From Anaerolineales bacterium UBA6055 (lineage in GTDB: Bacteria; Chloroflexota; Anaerolineae; Aggregatilineales; Phototrophicaceae), in assembly GCA_002428985.1 (NCBI GenBank), contig DIYL01000021.1, positions 1-64,000 on the forward strand: DNA of 64,000 nt, in the 5' to 3' direction. A program made the position numbers and the translations under genes. Shown in pieces: positions 50,798-59,453 of this stretch (its first letter is position 1; each line of letters begins with the position of its first letter). The notes beneath the pieces are model-generated. The model saw nothing but the letters and a program-made list of their open reading frames with translations. It ran no database searches and was not told the DNA's origin.

Positions 50798-53695
50798 TTA
50801 GCCCAGGGGGCGAGAAACTACTAAACGACAACCATAGTTGAAGTTAGCGTAGAAAGGAAGGTTATTGTTGCGAGACGAGGCGCAGGCATTATGATGATTG
50901 TTTGCAAACGACCCACCACGCAACACCTTACTCTCTTTATTGCCGTACCCATCCATCACGTCTGGATTACCATAATCATTCAAACACCATTCCCACAAAT
51001 TACCTGACATATCCAATGCACCACTAACAGACTGTCCATGTGGATACATACCTACCGCTGTTGTTCGACTTAAACCCGCTTCAAATGTATTCACATACCC
51101 TTCTTGCCATTCACCACAAGGATAATCATACGTGTCAAGTCCATTCATCGCTACCCACTGCCATTCCCATTCGGTGGATAGACGAACTTCAAGTCCATCA
51201 TCAGGCAATAATCCTGCATCACGCAATTTCGCATCCAACCAACGACTAAATGCCACACTCTGATACCAAGAAATATTGTCACGAGGCGTATTGGCAATTT
51301 TCGTGCGTTGGTCACCTAATTTCTGTAGTTGATAACGCTCTGGAAACCCTTCCCACCATAGGAGGTTATCATAGTCACTATCGGCAAATACCTGATATTG
51401 TGGATACGTTACCAAATACTTGCTGATATAAAAATCAGGCACTTCAAATTCACCAAATTCAAACGTATATTGACCGTCACTACCCTTTACCTCTATCCAA
51501 TCCATATCAGGCAAACCATCCACCACACCCACCCCTTTACGTGGGTCTCCGATCACTGCCAGACGATCACCTATGTCCCGTCTCCGTTCGTGACTGGTTG
51601 CGTCTTTAGGTAACGTTTCTAATTCACAGATTAAGCGGGCTTGTTCGGGTTCGATGAATTGTTGTTCAATGTCGGTCAGTTCGGGATGTAATCGTCCTTG
51701 CATGGCATACACCAATGATAAACGTTCATGATTCCAACGCAGATAATCTTCACCGCGTTTATGCCATTCTGCGGCGGCTGTCCGTACTTGTCGCAATAAG
51801 ATCAAATCTTCTTGGGCTGATGCAATCCAATCCTTCAAACGCTCCCAACTGCGGAAAATCGCTTCATGGGCAACTTCAACAGTTGCATGTGGATTATGTG
51901 TAGGGACGGGCTTCTGCCCGTCCTCGGACACCAAGAATGGTGTCCCTACAACGTTTGCCGTTAATAAACGGGCATTAACAACGGCTGAAATCAGTAATTT
52001 TTGATGTTCATTAAAGCGGTTCAAATTAGCGCGTTGACGTGTCGCAGTACCTCGTTCATCAACTGTTACGAGTTCACGGAATACATGCTGTAAGATGTGG
52101 TCTTTGTTATCTAATTCAAGTTCACTGAAGGTGTTTTCAGCACGTTTACCAATCGCACCCTCTACACCGCCGAGGCTATTATAATCATCGTAGGTTAGCG
52201 TTTTGGCGTCACCAGCGAGATGATACAACTCATCTAGCGCATACGCCATCAATGCTAATGCACCTGCACCTGTTCCTGTATCCGATTGTATCTTTTCGGG
52301 TAAACCATCATCCCATGTCAATCCTGCACGGTCTGCTGGATACTTAATCATCTCCACTAACGCACCCGCAGTCGGTACAGTTAGCGGATATGTCCCTGAT
52401 TTAAGCAATTCTGCCAACACAGGTAATTCCAGACAGTTCGCATAGAAATCCGACCGCATCGTAATCACACAGCGTAAACGTGTCGAATTGTTCACGGCAT
52501 CCAACACCGATACCAATACTTCACGGTCTGTCGGTGATGCCAATGTGAACAGTTCCTCAAATTGGTCTATGAATAGTAAAATTTCTGTCCATTGTGGGGC
52601 TTTGGCTTCTGCAACCAGCGCATCACAAATACTGATGAGTGCTTTGGGGTTTTTGGTAATGCTACTGATGAACGCGTCTTTTTCTTGTTCGATCATAAAC
52701 GGCGATACAGCATGTTCTGGAAATGCTTTGGTCAAAGCATGAAACAATGCCTCTAATGGATTATCCGCTTCATCTGGCGTAAATCGTGCAAAACGCCAAT
52801 CTGCACTCCCAACTTTGTCACTCACAATCGCATTAGCTTTTAAACGCGGTATCAATCCTGCCGCAACCAGTGACGACTTGCCACTACCCGAAGCCGCAAC
52901 GACTGCCGCAAAGCGGTTAGCTTCGATGACTTTAACCAATTGCGCCACTTCCAACCCACGACCAAAAAAGATTGGTGCATCTGCTTCATAAAATGGACGT
53001 AGACCGGGGAATGGTGACCCTTCCCATAACGGTGGGGCTTCTTCAAATCCAGCAGTTGGTGCATCTGCAATAAGCAAACTAACATCAGATAGCAATTCAT
53101 GCAACAACATCCGTAAATGTGTAATCAGTTTCTGGCGTAAATCTTCGGGATTTTCATACTCATTGAACCCACCCAATAATGCCCCTGTCGATGCGTCACG
53201 GAATTGGTCGAAAAAGCCAAGCACTTTATGGTATTGCTCAAAAGCATCACGATTTTTGAGATCAATCTTAGGTTCTTCTGTACGACGATAGATGAGTGTT
53301 ATCGGTTTACCATTTTCACGTTCTGCATCAAACGCATCCCTGAATTCCCATTCTGTACCCGATAGATACACTGACCCATCTGTTTTCTGATATTCGGGAA
53401 ATGGTAACGGTGTTCCCATTCGACTCCAAAACAGCACTAAGACAATGTCACACTCAGATGGGCTTGGTAACCCCTGACGAATGGCTGTCTGCGGTGTCAT
53501 GGTTGCCCGCATTGGGGCATCTCCACCCGGTTTATCCCAAGCAACCGCATGAATCGACACACCGCCTGTACCCTCTTTGCGGAATAACGGGTCATATTCC
53601 AGCATATCCAGCACTTGCAGGACAACTGCACGTTCTTCATTCACATCGCCGGGAGATGCTAGAAACACTCGAATTTGTGGGACGAAGTTAGGCAT
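50798..53695 (-). CDS. DUF4062-nSTAND1 ATPase with C-terminal FGE/C-type-lectin-like domain
   Basis: A 965-residue predicted conflict protein. Residues 1 to about 200 are DUF4062 (RVFLASPGDVNEER, DIVLVLFWSRMGTP, SGTEWEF). Residues about 230-640 are nSTAND1 with Walker A SGSGKSS (K273) and Walker B LLFIDQFEELF (D377), closely matching the paralogue at 12528-15698. Residues about 725-965 are an FGE-sulfatase-like domain (YISKYLVTYPQYQVF, LSTEWEWQWVAMNG, ALDMSGNLWEW, VLRGGSF). The catalytic cysteine pair of true formylglycine-generating enzymes is not apparent, so this is more likely a binding module. The last 27 codons before RLVVSR are nearly all NNY. A palindromic repeat is translated inside the region just before ATVEVAHEA. 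Confidence 0.88.
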   Translation of the reverse strand: MPNFVPQIRVFLASPGDVNEERAVVLQVLDMLEYDPLFRKEGTGGVSIHAVAWDKPGGDAPMRATMTPQTAIRQGLPSPSECDIVLVLFWSRMGTPLPFPEYQKTDGSVYLSGTEWEFRDAFDAERENGKPITLIYRRTEEPKIDLKNRDAFEQYHKVLGFFDQFRDASTGALLGGFNEYENPEDLRQKLITHLRMLLHELLSDVSLLIADAPTAGFEEAPPLWEGSPFPGLRPFYEADAPIFFGRGLEVAQLVKVIEANRFAAVVAASGSGKSSLVAAGLIPRLKANAIVSDKVGSADWRFARFTPDEADNPLEALFHALTKAFPEHAVSPFMIEQEKDAFISSITKNPKALISICDALVAEAKAPQWTEILLFIDQFEELFTLASPTDREVLVSVLDAVNNSTRLRCVITMRSDFYANCLELPVLAELLKSGTYPLTVPTAGALVEMIKYPADRAGLTWDDGLPEKIQSDTGTGAGALALMAYALDELYHLAGDAKTLTYDDYNSLGGVEGAIGKRAENTFSELELDNKDHILQHVFRELVTVDERGTATRQRANLNRFNEHQKLLISAVVNARLLTANVVGTPFLVSEDGQKPVPTHNPHATVEVAHEAIFRSWERLKDWIASAQEDLILLRQVRTAAAEWHKRGEDYLRWNHERLSLVYAMQGRLHPELTDIEQQFIEPEQARLICELETLPKDATSHERRRDIGDRLAVIGDPRKGVGVVDGLPDMDWIEVKGSDGQYTFEFGEFEVPDFYISKYLVTYPQYQVFADSDYDNLLWWEGFPERYQLQKLGDQRTKIANTPRDNISWYQSVAFSRWLDAKLRDAGLLPDDGLEVRLSTEWEWQWVAMNGLDTYDYPCGEWQEGYVNTFEAGLSRTTAVGMYPHGQSVSGALDMSGNLWEWCLNDYGNPDVMDGYGNKESKVLRGGSFANNHHNACASSRNNNLPFYANFNYGCRLVVSRPLG
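51899..51950. repeat. 52-base twin-hairpin repeat inserted in frame in the STAND-FGE gene
   Basis: Terminal inverted repeats TGTAGGGAC (51899-51907) and GTCCCTACA (51942-51950) enclose two hairpins: GGACGGGC-TTCT-GCCCGTCC (51904-51923) and GGACACCA-AGAA-TGGTGTCC (51926-51945). The paralogous ATPase lacks this insertion at the same place. Confidence 0.9.
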
Positions 53696-53883
53696 ACAAA
53701 ACCATCCAGTTTGTTATATAACATGTCTACAATCTTATATCCGAGTATACCGCAACACTATCAAAGTGCATCAAAATATTTTGATTGACAGGGGGTTATT
53801 GTTGATCGTTGGTTGGAACGATTTTGATATACAGGTTTAGAGATTTAGAGGATGTGAGTATATAGATGTCTCACATAATACTA

Positions 53884-54312
53884 TTATGCATCGAGCATAT
53901 CACAAATATCATCAATGATTGTACGAACATTGAACGGTTTTGCAATCATACCTGCGAAGCCGGTTTGCTCTAAATGGCTTTTTACTTCTCGGGATTGATG
54001 GGCTGTGACTGCTATGACTGGGATGTGAGAAAAGTCAGGTGTACTATCTACAAATTGTTTCATATCCCAGCCATCCATTTCTGGCATTGCTAAATCGAGG
54101 AGTAAGAGATTAGGGCGGAATATTTGCATCTTTTCTATACCATCAGCGCAGTTATCAGCAGTTTCGACTGCTACACCGTGTATCTCAAGAATAGTTGATA
54201 ACACTGTAATATTGTCTTCTACATCATCAATGATAAGCACTCGCCACTCATTTACATTATCGGTTGTCAGAACGAAATCTTGGCTTGTATCTGCATGTTC
54301 ATTGATGTGCAT
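53884..54312 (-). CDS. stand-alone response regulator receiver (CheY-like)
   Basis: A 142-residue single receiver domain. The acidic pocket is IIDDVEDN (D29/D30), the phospho-accepting Asp is D73 in LLLLDLAMPEMDG, the switch Thr is in AVTAHQ (about 103), and the conserved Lys is K125 in GMIAKPF. No output domain is attached, so it acts by protein-protein contact. No kinase gene is adjacent; the orphan histidine kinase at 26351-28366 is the only one in the window. About 20 N-terminal residues precede the domain and may be flexible. Confidence 0.93.
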   Translation of the reverse strand: MHINEHADTSQDFVLTTDNVNEWRVLIIDDVEDNITVLSTILEIHGVAVETADNCADGIEKMQIFRPNLLLLDLAMPEMDGWDMKQFVDSTPDFSHIPVIAVTAHQSREVKSHLEQTGFAGMIAKPFNVRTIIDDICDMLDA

Positions 54313-54475
54313 GTGATTTTCCTATTCAAAATTTATTTCAACAGTTTATTCTGTAATATATTGTAATACAATTATATCTTTTACTTCCTTAAGATTTGAA
54401 TAAGGTGTGAATAATTGCTCTAAAACGCAATGAGCTTGCCCAATTTTTGAATATATAGTCCCTGACACCCAGTAT

Positions 54476-56317
54476 TTATTTAGATACAGAACCAGAAGAC
54501 ACTATCTCGGATTCTGCAATTCGTCCCCAATAGTCAACTGTACGAACTTTATAGTCACCATGTGTAATGGTTTGTGATGGCACATGTAAAAAACATGTGC
54601 AGATCGTATCAACTGGATTGATGCGCTCAAATGCACTATCTGACGAAGGGCGAAAGTATACGTCATATGTCTGAACAAATCGTGTATTCGACTTGTCTTC
54701 CCATTTCACCATAATCTGATTTATATCAAATAGACCATTATAATGCTCTAGTCGTAGATTTGTGACAGCCTCCGGCGGATTATCTGGTCGCACACTTAGA
54801 ACAATTAAACTTACGGATGGCAACGGCATATCAAATGTCAGTGCAACTGTGTCCTCGTCAATCATTAGGTCACGAACTGGTTCAAGTAATGTTGGCTCTT
54901 GATACCTACGTAGTTCTGTTAATTGTTGCTGTGTAGGATAGCGTGGCGCACCTTGTTCTTCCCACATATCAAAAGGATTACCATGTTTATGATCTATCCG
55001 ATAGTGTGCTAATCGAGCTTTTTTAAAGGTGAGATTATTTAGGGTTAGCTTAATAGATTGATTACCACAAGAAATAATCTTATCTTGGCTATGATATATT
55101 AAAATTGCGACCTGATTATCGTCATGCGCAGTAGCCAACACACCAATAGCGTCAGATTCACCCTCTGTATATATAGCCTCATAACGGGTATCGCCGAGTA
55201 AAGATAACAATGCCATTACATTTAAGACGGGCTTTTTGATCGCCTCAAATTTTCGTCGACTAATATCTTCTTGTAAATCAGCCTGCTCTGTTTGATATTC
55301 AGCCTGAGCACGTTGATCTTCAATATCGCCGAAGCGGGCTAGTAAAGTGCGATTTCCCCATTCTCCCATAAATCCATGATCATTACTCAACAATGTATAA
55401 TTCACGCCAAGACCATCTATAAGATGCAGAACATGTTGATGAATGATTTTACAAGCAATTGCAGCATGATAAGTTCGTCCACGCCATGAATGAAAATCCT
55501 TCCACCCAACCTGTGGATCACATTCGTTATTCATAAACGGTGTATCCGCAAAACGCGGATGATGTTCACGTATGTACTTGACCGCGCTAATTTCTTGCTG
55601 GGTAATTAACATCGAATTTGGGTTAAGATCTTCAGGACTATTGCGCACTCCTTTTTCATGCACCGAGATAAAATCTAACCTCACACCAGTTTCGCCCGTA
55701 AAGTAATTTGTCCCCGTATCGCAGTGTGCCAGAAAGTCTCTAAAGAGTGGCGATAGGGTACGTGCAGAACCCGGTCCTCCTAAACGAAGTTCAGGATCAG
55801 CTTCTTTCAGCCCCTCGGAACAACCGTCATAGTAAATCATAAAGGATATATTATCTTGTTTCCACCATCCTATATCAGGCTCATTCCATGTCTCGAAATA
55901 CCATTGTCGGACATTATCCAATCCATAGCGATCAATATAATGCACAGCAAGATCACGGACGAACTTTCGCCACACCTGTGCAACAATATCATCAGTCATG
56001 TCATTAAAGTAACCCGATGGATTACCCATCAGTTCAAAGATTGGAATCAGATTATTTTCTATGAGCACATCTATAGCTTGATCTAGAATCGACCAATCAT
56101 AGACAACATCATCTGACCCAAACCCACTTCCAGAAACAAGCTCAAGCAAATAGTGTATCCTGACATATTTCAGCCCACTGTTCGGGATTGACCCTGAGTA
56201 TGTCATATTCTGGCGCATGTCAGAATTTAACAATAAACTGGCAGGGGTGAATCCTGTGCTATTCCAAAAATGTTTGAGGTTACCAATAGCGTGTGCATAG
56301 TCCACTATGATTTGCAT
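54476..56317 (-). CDS. glycoside hydrolase family 39-like (beta-xylosidase/alpha-L-iduronidase type)
   Basis: A 613-residue retaining glycosidase with a TIM barrel and beta-sandwich. The N-terminus LKHFWNSTGFTPASLLL is typical of GH39. The acid/base is E146 in FETWNEPDIGWW and the probable nucleophile is E265 in PFMNNECDPQVGW. SVHEKG gives another barrel strand. A fibronectin-like C-terminal segment (AVTNLRLEHYNGLFDINQIMVKW) follows about residue 520. There is no signal peptide, so it should act on imported oligosaccharides. Its start lies two bases after the stop of the epimerase gene, which makes the two an operon. Confidence 0.88.
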   Translation of the reverse strand: MQIIVDYAHAIGNLKHFWNSTGFTPASLLLNSDMRQNMTYSGSIPNSGLKYVRIHYLLELVSGSGFGSDDVVYDWSILDQAIDVLIENNLIPIFELMGNPSGYFNDMTDDIVAQVWRKFVRDLAVHYIDRYGLDNVRQWYFETWNEPDIGWWKQDNISFMIYYDGCSEGLKEADPELRLGGPGSARTLSPLFRDFLAHCDTGTNYFTGETGVRLDFISVHEKGVRNSPEDLNPNSMLITQQEISAVKYIREHHPRFADTPFMNNECDPQVGWKDFHSWRGRTYHAAIACKIIHQHVLHLIDGLGVNYTLLSNDHGFMGEWGNRTLLARFGDIEDQRAQAEYQTEQADLQEDISRRKFEAIKKPVLNVMALLSLLGDTRYEAIYTEGESDAIGVLATAHDDNQVAILIYHSQDKIISCGNQSIKLTLNNLTFKKARLAHYRIDHKHGNPFDMWEEQGAPRYPTQQQLTELRRYQEPTLLEPVRDLMIDEDTVALTFDMPLPSVSLIVLSVRPDNPPEAVTNLRLEHYNGLFDINQIMVKWEDKSNTRFVQTYDVYFRPSSDSAFERINPVDTICTCFLHVPSQTITHGDYKVRTVDYWGRIAESEIVSSGSVSK

Positions 56318-56319
56318 GA

Positions 56320-57273
56320 TTACCCTCCAAGTTTGCCGTTATCCATTAACCATTGCACAGCTTCTTGCACGGCTTGCAACGATGTATAACGTGGTTCATA
56401 TCCAATCAGTTTGCGAGCTTTTTCGATACTGGCGTTCGGGCTATGTGCGATGTGATCGTAAGTTGTCCGTGCGTCTTTTTCACTTACTCTTTTTGACCAT
56501 TCGTCCCATCCTAAATAGGTAATATTGGGTGCGTGCCCGAACCAGCGGAACATCGCTTCAGCATATCCACGCAATGTCAGGGCTTGTGACGAGACGACAT
56601 GGAAATTTTCGCCCACACTGGTATTCCAATGGATCATCGTTTTAAAAAATGATTGTGCGACGTCATATGCATGCACGTGATGCACCGTCTCTAGACCAAA
56701 GTTCGGTAAAGCCAGTGTCTCACCCCGCATGATTTGTGCATACGTTTCGATGTTCCCATTTGCAATCGGGTTGATTGGGACATATCCGGGACCAACGATA
56801 TGACCGGGCATCAAAACCGTCGCAGGGAAGTTATTTCGTCGCGCATGTTCTAGGAGATAGCGTTCGATTTTCTCCTTCTGAATACCATATTCACCGAAGG
56901 GTTCGCGAGGCATATCTTCGGTTGCTGGTGGCGTAGTTGCATGACCATGTGCCCAAATTGTGCCACAATGTAAAAAGTGCATCACATGCCCATCCAACGC
57001 CTCAACTAATTGCTGATTACTCTCTTCGGTAAAGCAAATGAGGTCAATCACAACATCTGGTTTTAAGTCGCGGATACGTCCCCCAAATGTCCCCGCTTCA
57101 TCCTCAGTTGTACGGTCAGCGATGATATTTTCCACTTTATCCCATGCAGAATGTGGGAGATATGGATCACTTTGCCCACGGGTTACATTGAGGACTTCAT
57201 GCCCTGCTTCGACCAACATAGGCACAAGATATGTTCCAATATGTCCACTTCCACCAATAATAACTACACGCAT
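56320..57273 (-). CDS. NAD-dependent epimerase/dehydratase
   Basis: A 317-residue extended SDR of the nucleotide-sugar epimerase type. The cofactor motif is VVIIGGSGHIGTYLV at the N-terminus and the catalytic Tyr/Lys is in YGIQKEKIE. The C-terminal substrate domain ends in LQAVQEAVQWLMDNG. It is the first gene of a two-gene leftward operon with the GH39 glycosidase, suggesting a shared role in sugar use or modification. The exact substrate is unknown. Confidence 0.92.
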   Translation of the reverse strand: MRVVIIGGSGHIGTYLVPMLVEAGHEVLNVTRGQSDPYLPHSAWDKVENIIADRTTEDEAGTFGGRIRDLKPDVVIDLICFTEESNQQLVEALDGHVMHFLHCGTIWAHGHATTPPATEDMPREPFGEYGIQKEKIERYLLEHARRNNFPATVLMPGHIVGPGYVPINPIANGNIETYAQIMRGETLALPNFGLETVHHVHAYDVAQSFFKTMIHWNTSVGENFHVVSSQALTLRGYAEAMFRWFGHAPNITYLGWDEWSKRVSEKDARTTYDHIAHSPNASIEKARKLIGYEPRYTSLQAVQEAVQWLMDNGKLGG

Positions 57274-57411
57274 TGTTAGTTTTCCTTTTCAATTTGATTC
57301 GCTCACTAATTGTGGCATATTCGTGCTATTCTTACGAAAGTTACTAGAAAATAAAAATGCCTCACAAAATCATACAAGGTTCGATGCAATTTTTTATATC
57401 ATATGCAAGCC

Positions 57412-57430
57412 TGTTGTTTAGGAAACAACA
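57412..57430. other. short perfect hairpin
   Basis: TGTTGTTT (57412-57419) and AAACAACA (57423-57430) pair around a 3-base loop, between the divergent epimerase and lipoprotein genes. It could be an operator or part of a 5' leader; no T tract marks it as a terminator. TATACT at 57464-57469 may be the lipoprotein -10 element. Confidence 0.4.
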
Positions 57431-57508
57431 CAAATTCCTGCAACATCCGACACCAATTTCGACTATACTACAGTCATAATGATTTGGATGAATCTGAGGG
57501 AATCGACA

Positions 57509-58066
57509 ATGAGAATATATGTTGCCCTATGCCTAGTTTGTTTGATGGTCTTAAGTGCTTGTGATAGTGGTGCTGCTGTACCACCAGCCCGAACAGCTGA
57601 TGAAATTAGTCAAAACTATTTACCAATAGACCTTGAAAACGTTCCAGAAAATGTCTCGGGTATGGTGATGAGTGGGGCACTAAATCATAATAGTGGCGAT
57701 GTGATTGCACAAGCCATCCAGATAATTGACCAAAGTCCGACTTATCAACACATCGACATCGAAACACGCTCAGATTACCTACTCCGTCTAGTGCATCTCT
57801 TCGGTATGCCCGAAGGTGAATATCCGATCACAACCTCATTTGATAGTGATCCACCAGAAAACGAATTTAGTGTCGGTTTGCTGAACCTCTGGTCGCCAAA
57901 CGACGATGACCGCTATACAGTTAACCCGCAGGGCACTGTTACTCTTCGCTATGAGAATGGCTATGTATTCGGCACATATTCACTAACTGTGCAAAATCCA
58001 GCAGGCGATACAGTTGAGATTGTGGGACAATATTATGCTGCAGAAGTCGACCCGACGGTACCATAG
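57509..58066 (+). CDS. hypothetical lipoprotein
   Basis: About 185 residues. The N-terminus is a lipoprotein signal (MRIYVALCLVCLMVLSAC) with lipobox VLSAC. The mature protein is acidic and mostly beta, with a final strand set (TLRYENGYVFGTYSLTVQ) suggesting a small beta-sandwich. The start at 57509 is chosen for its GAGGG ribosome binding site and because the signal peptide begins there. No family is recognised. It is anchored to the outer face of the cytoplasmic membrane. Confidence 0.7.
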   Translation: MRIYVALCLVCLMVLSACDSGAAVPPARTADEISQNYLPIDLENVPENVSGMVMSGALNHNSGDVIAQAIQIIDQSPTYQHIDIETRSDYLLRLVHLFGMPEGEYPITTSFDSDPPENEFSVGLLNLWSPNDDDRYTVNPQGTVTLRYENGYVFGTYSLTVQNPAGDTVEIVGQYYAAEVDPTVP

Positions 58067-58174
58067 TATCAGTAGCAATCTGATGCTTTTCTCATGCGAC
58101 TATATATATGTTTCTTGCGTAGAGTGAGTAAGATAAGTAGAGTCTAGCGAACAATAACCAGAAACTAAAATTCA

Positions 58175-58996
58175 ATGCAAACACCACCCGAAAAAAATAA
58201 CGATCACCCACTCTATCAGCAACCACGTCATCCGAATGAATTCCCGACCGATGACCGACCACGCCAACGGATTCAGCGCGCACCAGAAGACCGCCCTTAT
58301 TTGACCTATGGGTTAATGGTGATTAATGTGCTCATTTTTATAGCTGGATTGGTATCGTCTGATGTTGATCAGCAACTGTTTGTCCTTGGCGCATTATTCC
58401 CACCGTTTGTCATCGAAGGTGGAGAAGTTTATCGCCTATTTACAGCGATGTTCTTGCATGGCGACATCATGCACATCTTCTTCAATATGTATGCACTCTA
58501 TATTATCGGGATTCAGCTTGAACCAATTTTTGGGCGGGTGCGCTTTGGTATTATCTATTTCCTCGGTGGGCTTGGTGGGTCGGCACTCAGCCTTGCACTA
58601 GGTACGTACAACGTGCCATCAGTCGGTGCATCGGGTGCAGTCTTCGCGATCTTCACAGCTTATGCAATTCACCTTTATCAACACAAACATCTCTACCAAA
58701 ACGTCCGTGCACAACTCCAGCAGATTGTCTTCCTCATCGGAGCAAATCTTTTGATCGGTTTTATACCGGGATCACGGATTGATAACTGGGGACATATCGG
58801 TGGTTTATTGGGTGGCGCAATTTTAGCATGGCGGATTGCCCCGCGCTTACACCGTCCGCAGATGACGATCCGATCGATGCATGACCTAGCTCAAACGGAT
58901 ACCAACCCGCTAAGCCTGCACTTACCGTATATTGTCATTTATACGTTTGGCTTAATCGGCGTGATTGCTTTCGCCTTTGCTACTCTCGGTTCTTAG
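58175..58996 (+). CDS. rhomboid-family intramembrane serine protease
   Basis: A 273-residue membrane protease that cleaves transmembrane substrates. About 45 hydrophilic residues precede six membrane helices. The catalytic Ser is in GASGAVFAIF and the catalytic His in NWGHIGGLLGGA. The HGDIMHIFFNMYAL loop carries the His/Asn residues conserved in rhomboids. Spacing and length are normal. The 3' end overlaps the convergent DUF2304 gene by about 45 bases. The substrate is unknown. Confidence 0.93.
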   Translation: MQTPPEKNNDHPLYQQPRHPNEFPTDDRPRQRIQRAPEDRPYLTYGLMVINVLIFIAGLVSSDVDQQLFVLGALFPPFVIEGGEVYRLFTAMFLHGDIMHIFFNMYALYIIGIQLEPIFGRVRFGIIYFLGGLGGSALSLALGTYNVPSVGASGAVFAIFTAYAIHLYQHKHLYQNVRAQLQQIVFLIGANLLIGFIPGSRIDNWGHIGGLLGGAILAWRIAPRLHRPQMTIRSMHDLAQTDTNPLSLHLPYIVIYTFGLIGVIAFAFATLGS

Positions 58997-59332
58997 GCGT
59001 TCGACTTCATAGCGTAATAAGGCGACTTGTTGCGCGATTTCTTTGTTTTCTTGGGTGAGTTTGGTAATCACTGTCGAAAAATAAAGCTGAATGAACAACA
59101 GGAACAACGCTGCTAACAAAAAGAGCAGGTTCGGTGGGTAGACAATGCCAACTGCGCCTGCTAATCCATGTAATAAATCACGCCATACTCCGACAACCAG
59201 CATCACAATCGCTGTGCCAAGCCATAAAAGTGAATATTCTTCGCGCAGGCGGCGACGACGTACCAACTCCAGCACAATGACTAACGCAATCACCGATGCA
59301 CCGACAGCAAAAATTATTGACCGATCAATCAT
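58952..59332 (-). CDS. DUF2304-family membrane protein
   Basis: About 126 residues. Three hydrophobic segments (IIFAVGASVIALVIVLELV, LLWLGTAIVMLVVGVW, NLLFLLAALFLLFIQLYF) are followed by a short coiled coil (QENKEIAQQVALLRYEVERL), the usual DUF2304 layout. The start at 59332 is supported by GGAG eight bases upstream. An open frame to 59407 runs into a palindromic repeat and is unlikely to be translated. DUF2304 proteins are often found with surface-polysaccharide genes, though not here. It overlaps the convergent rhomboid gene. Confidence 0.82.
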   Translation of the reverse strand: MIDRSIIFAVGASVIALVIVLELVRRRRLREEYSLLWLGTAIVMLVVGVWRDLLHGLAGAVGIVYPPNLLFLLAALFLLFIQLYFSTVITKLTQENKEIAQQVALLRYEVERLRTESSKGESNHAD

Positions 59333-59380
59333 GTTGAATACTCCAGTATAAAATCGCGAAGAATTCCATAAATCGTCGAA

Positions 59381-59402
59381 CAACGCAAGCGTTGTCCCTA
59401 CA
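59381..59402. repeat. half copy of the GTCCCTACA-type repeat
   Basis: CAACGC-AA-GCGTTG (59381-59394) is followed by TCCCTACA ending at 59402. This matches the right half of the twin-hairpin element, lying upstream of the DUF2304 gene. Confidence 0.55.
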
Positions 59403-59453
59403 AGCAATTACATAAATTTTCAAACTGGCTGTATTACTAGGCAACAAACGCCC

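Noticed and set aside
50798..51520. Calling the C-terminal domain of the second STAND protein a functional formylglycine-generating enzyme
   Set aside because: The catalytic cysteine pair is not apparent and no sulfatase is nearby; a ligand-binding FGE fold fits better.
53884..54312. Assigning the lone response regulator as partner of the histidine kinase at 26351-28366
   Set aside because: They are 25 kb apart with no shared operon or regulatory signal; pairing would be guesswork.
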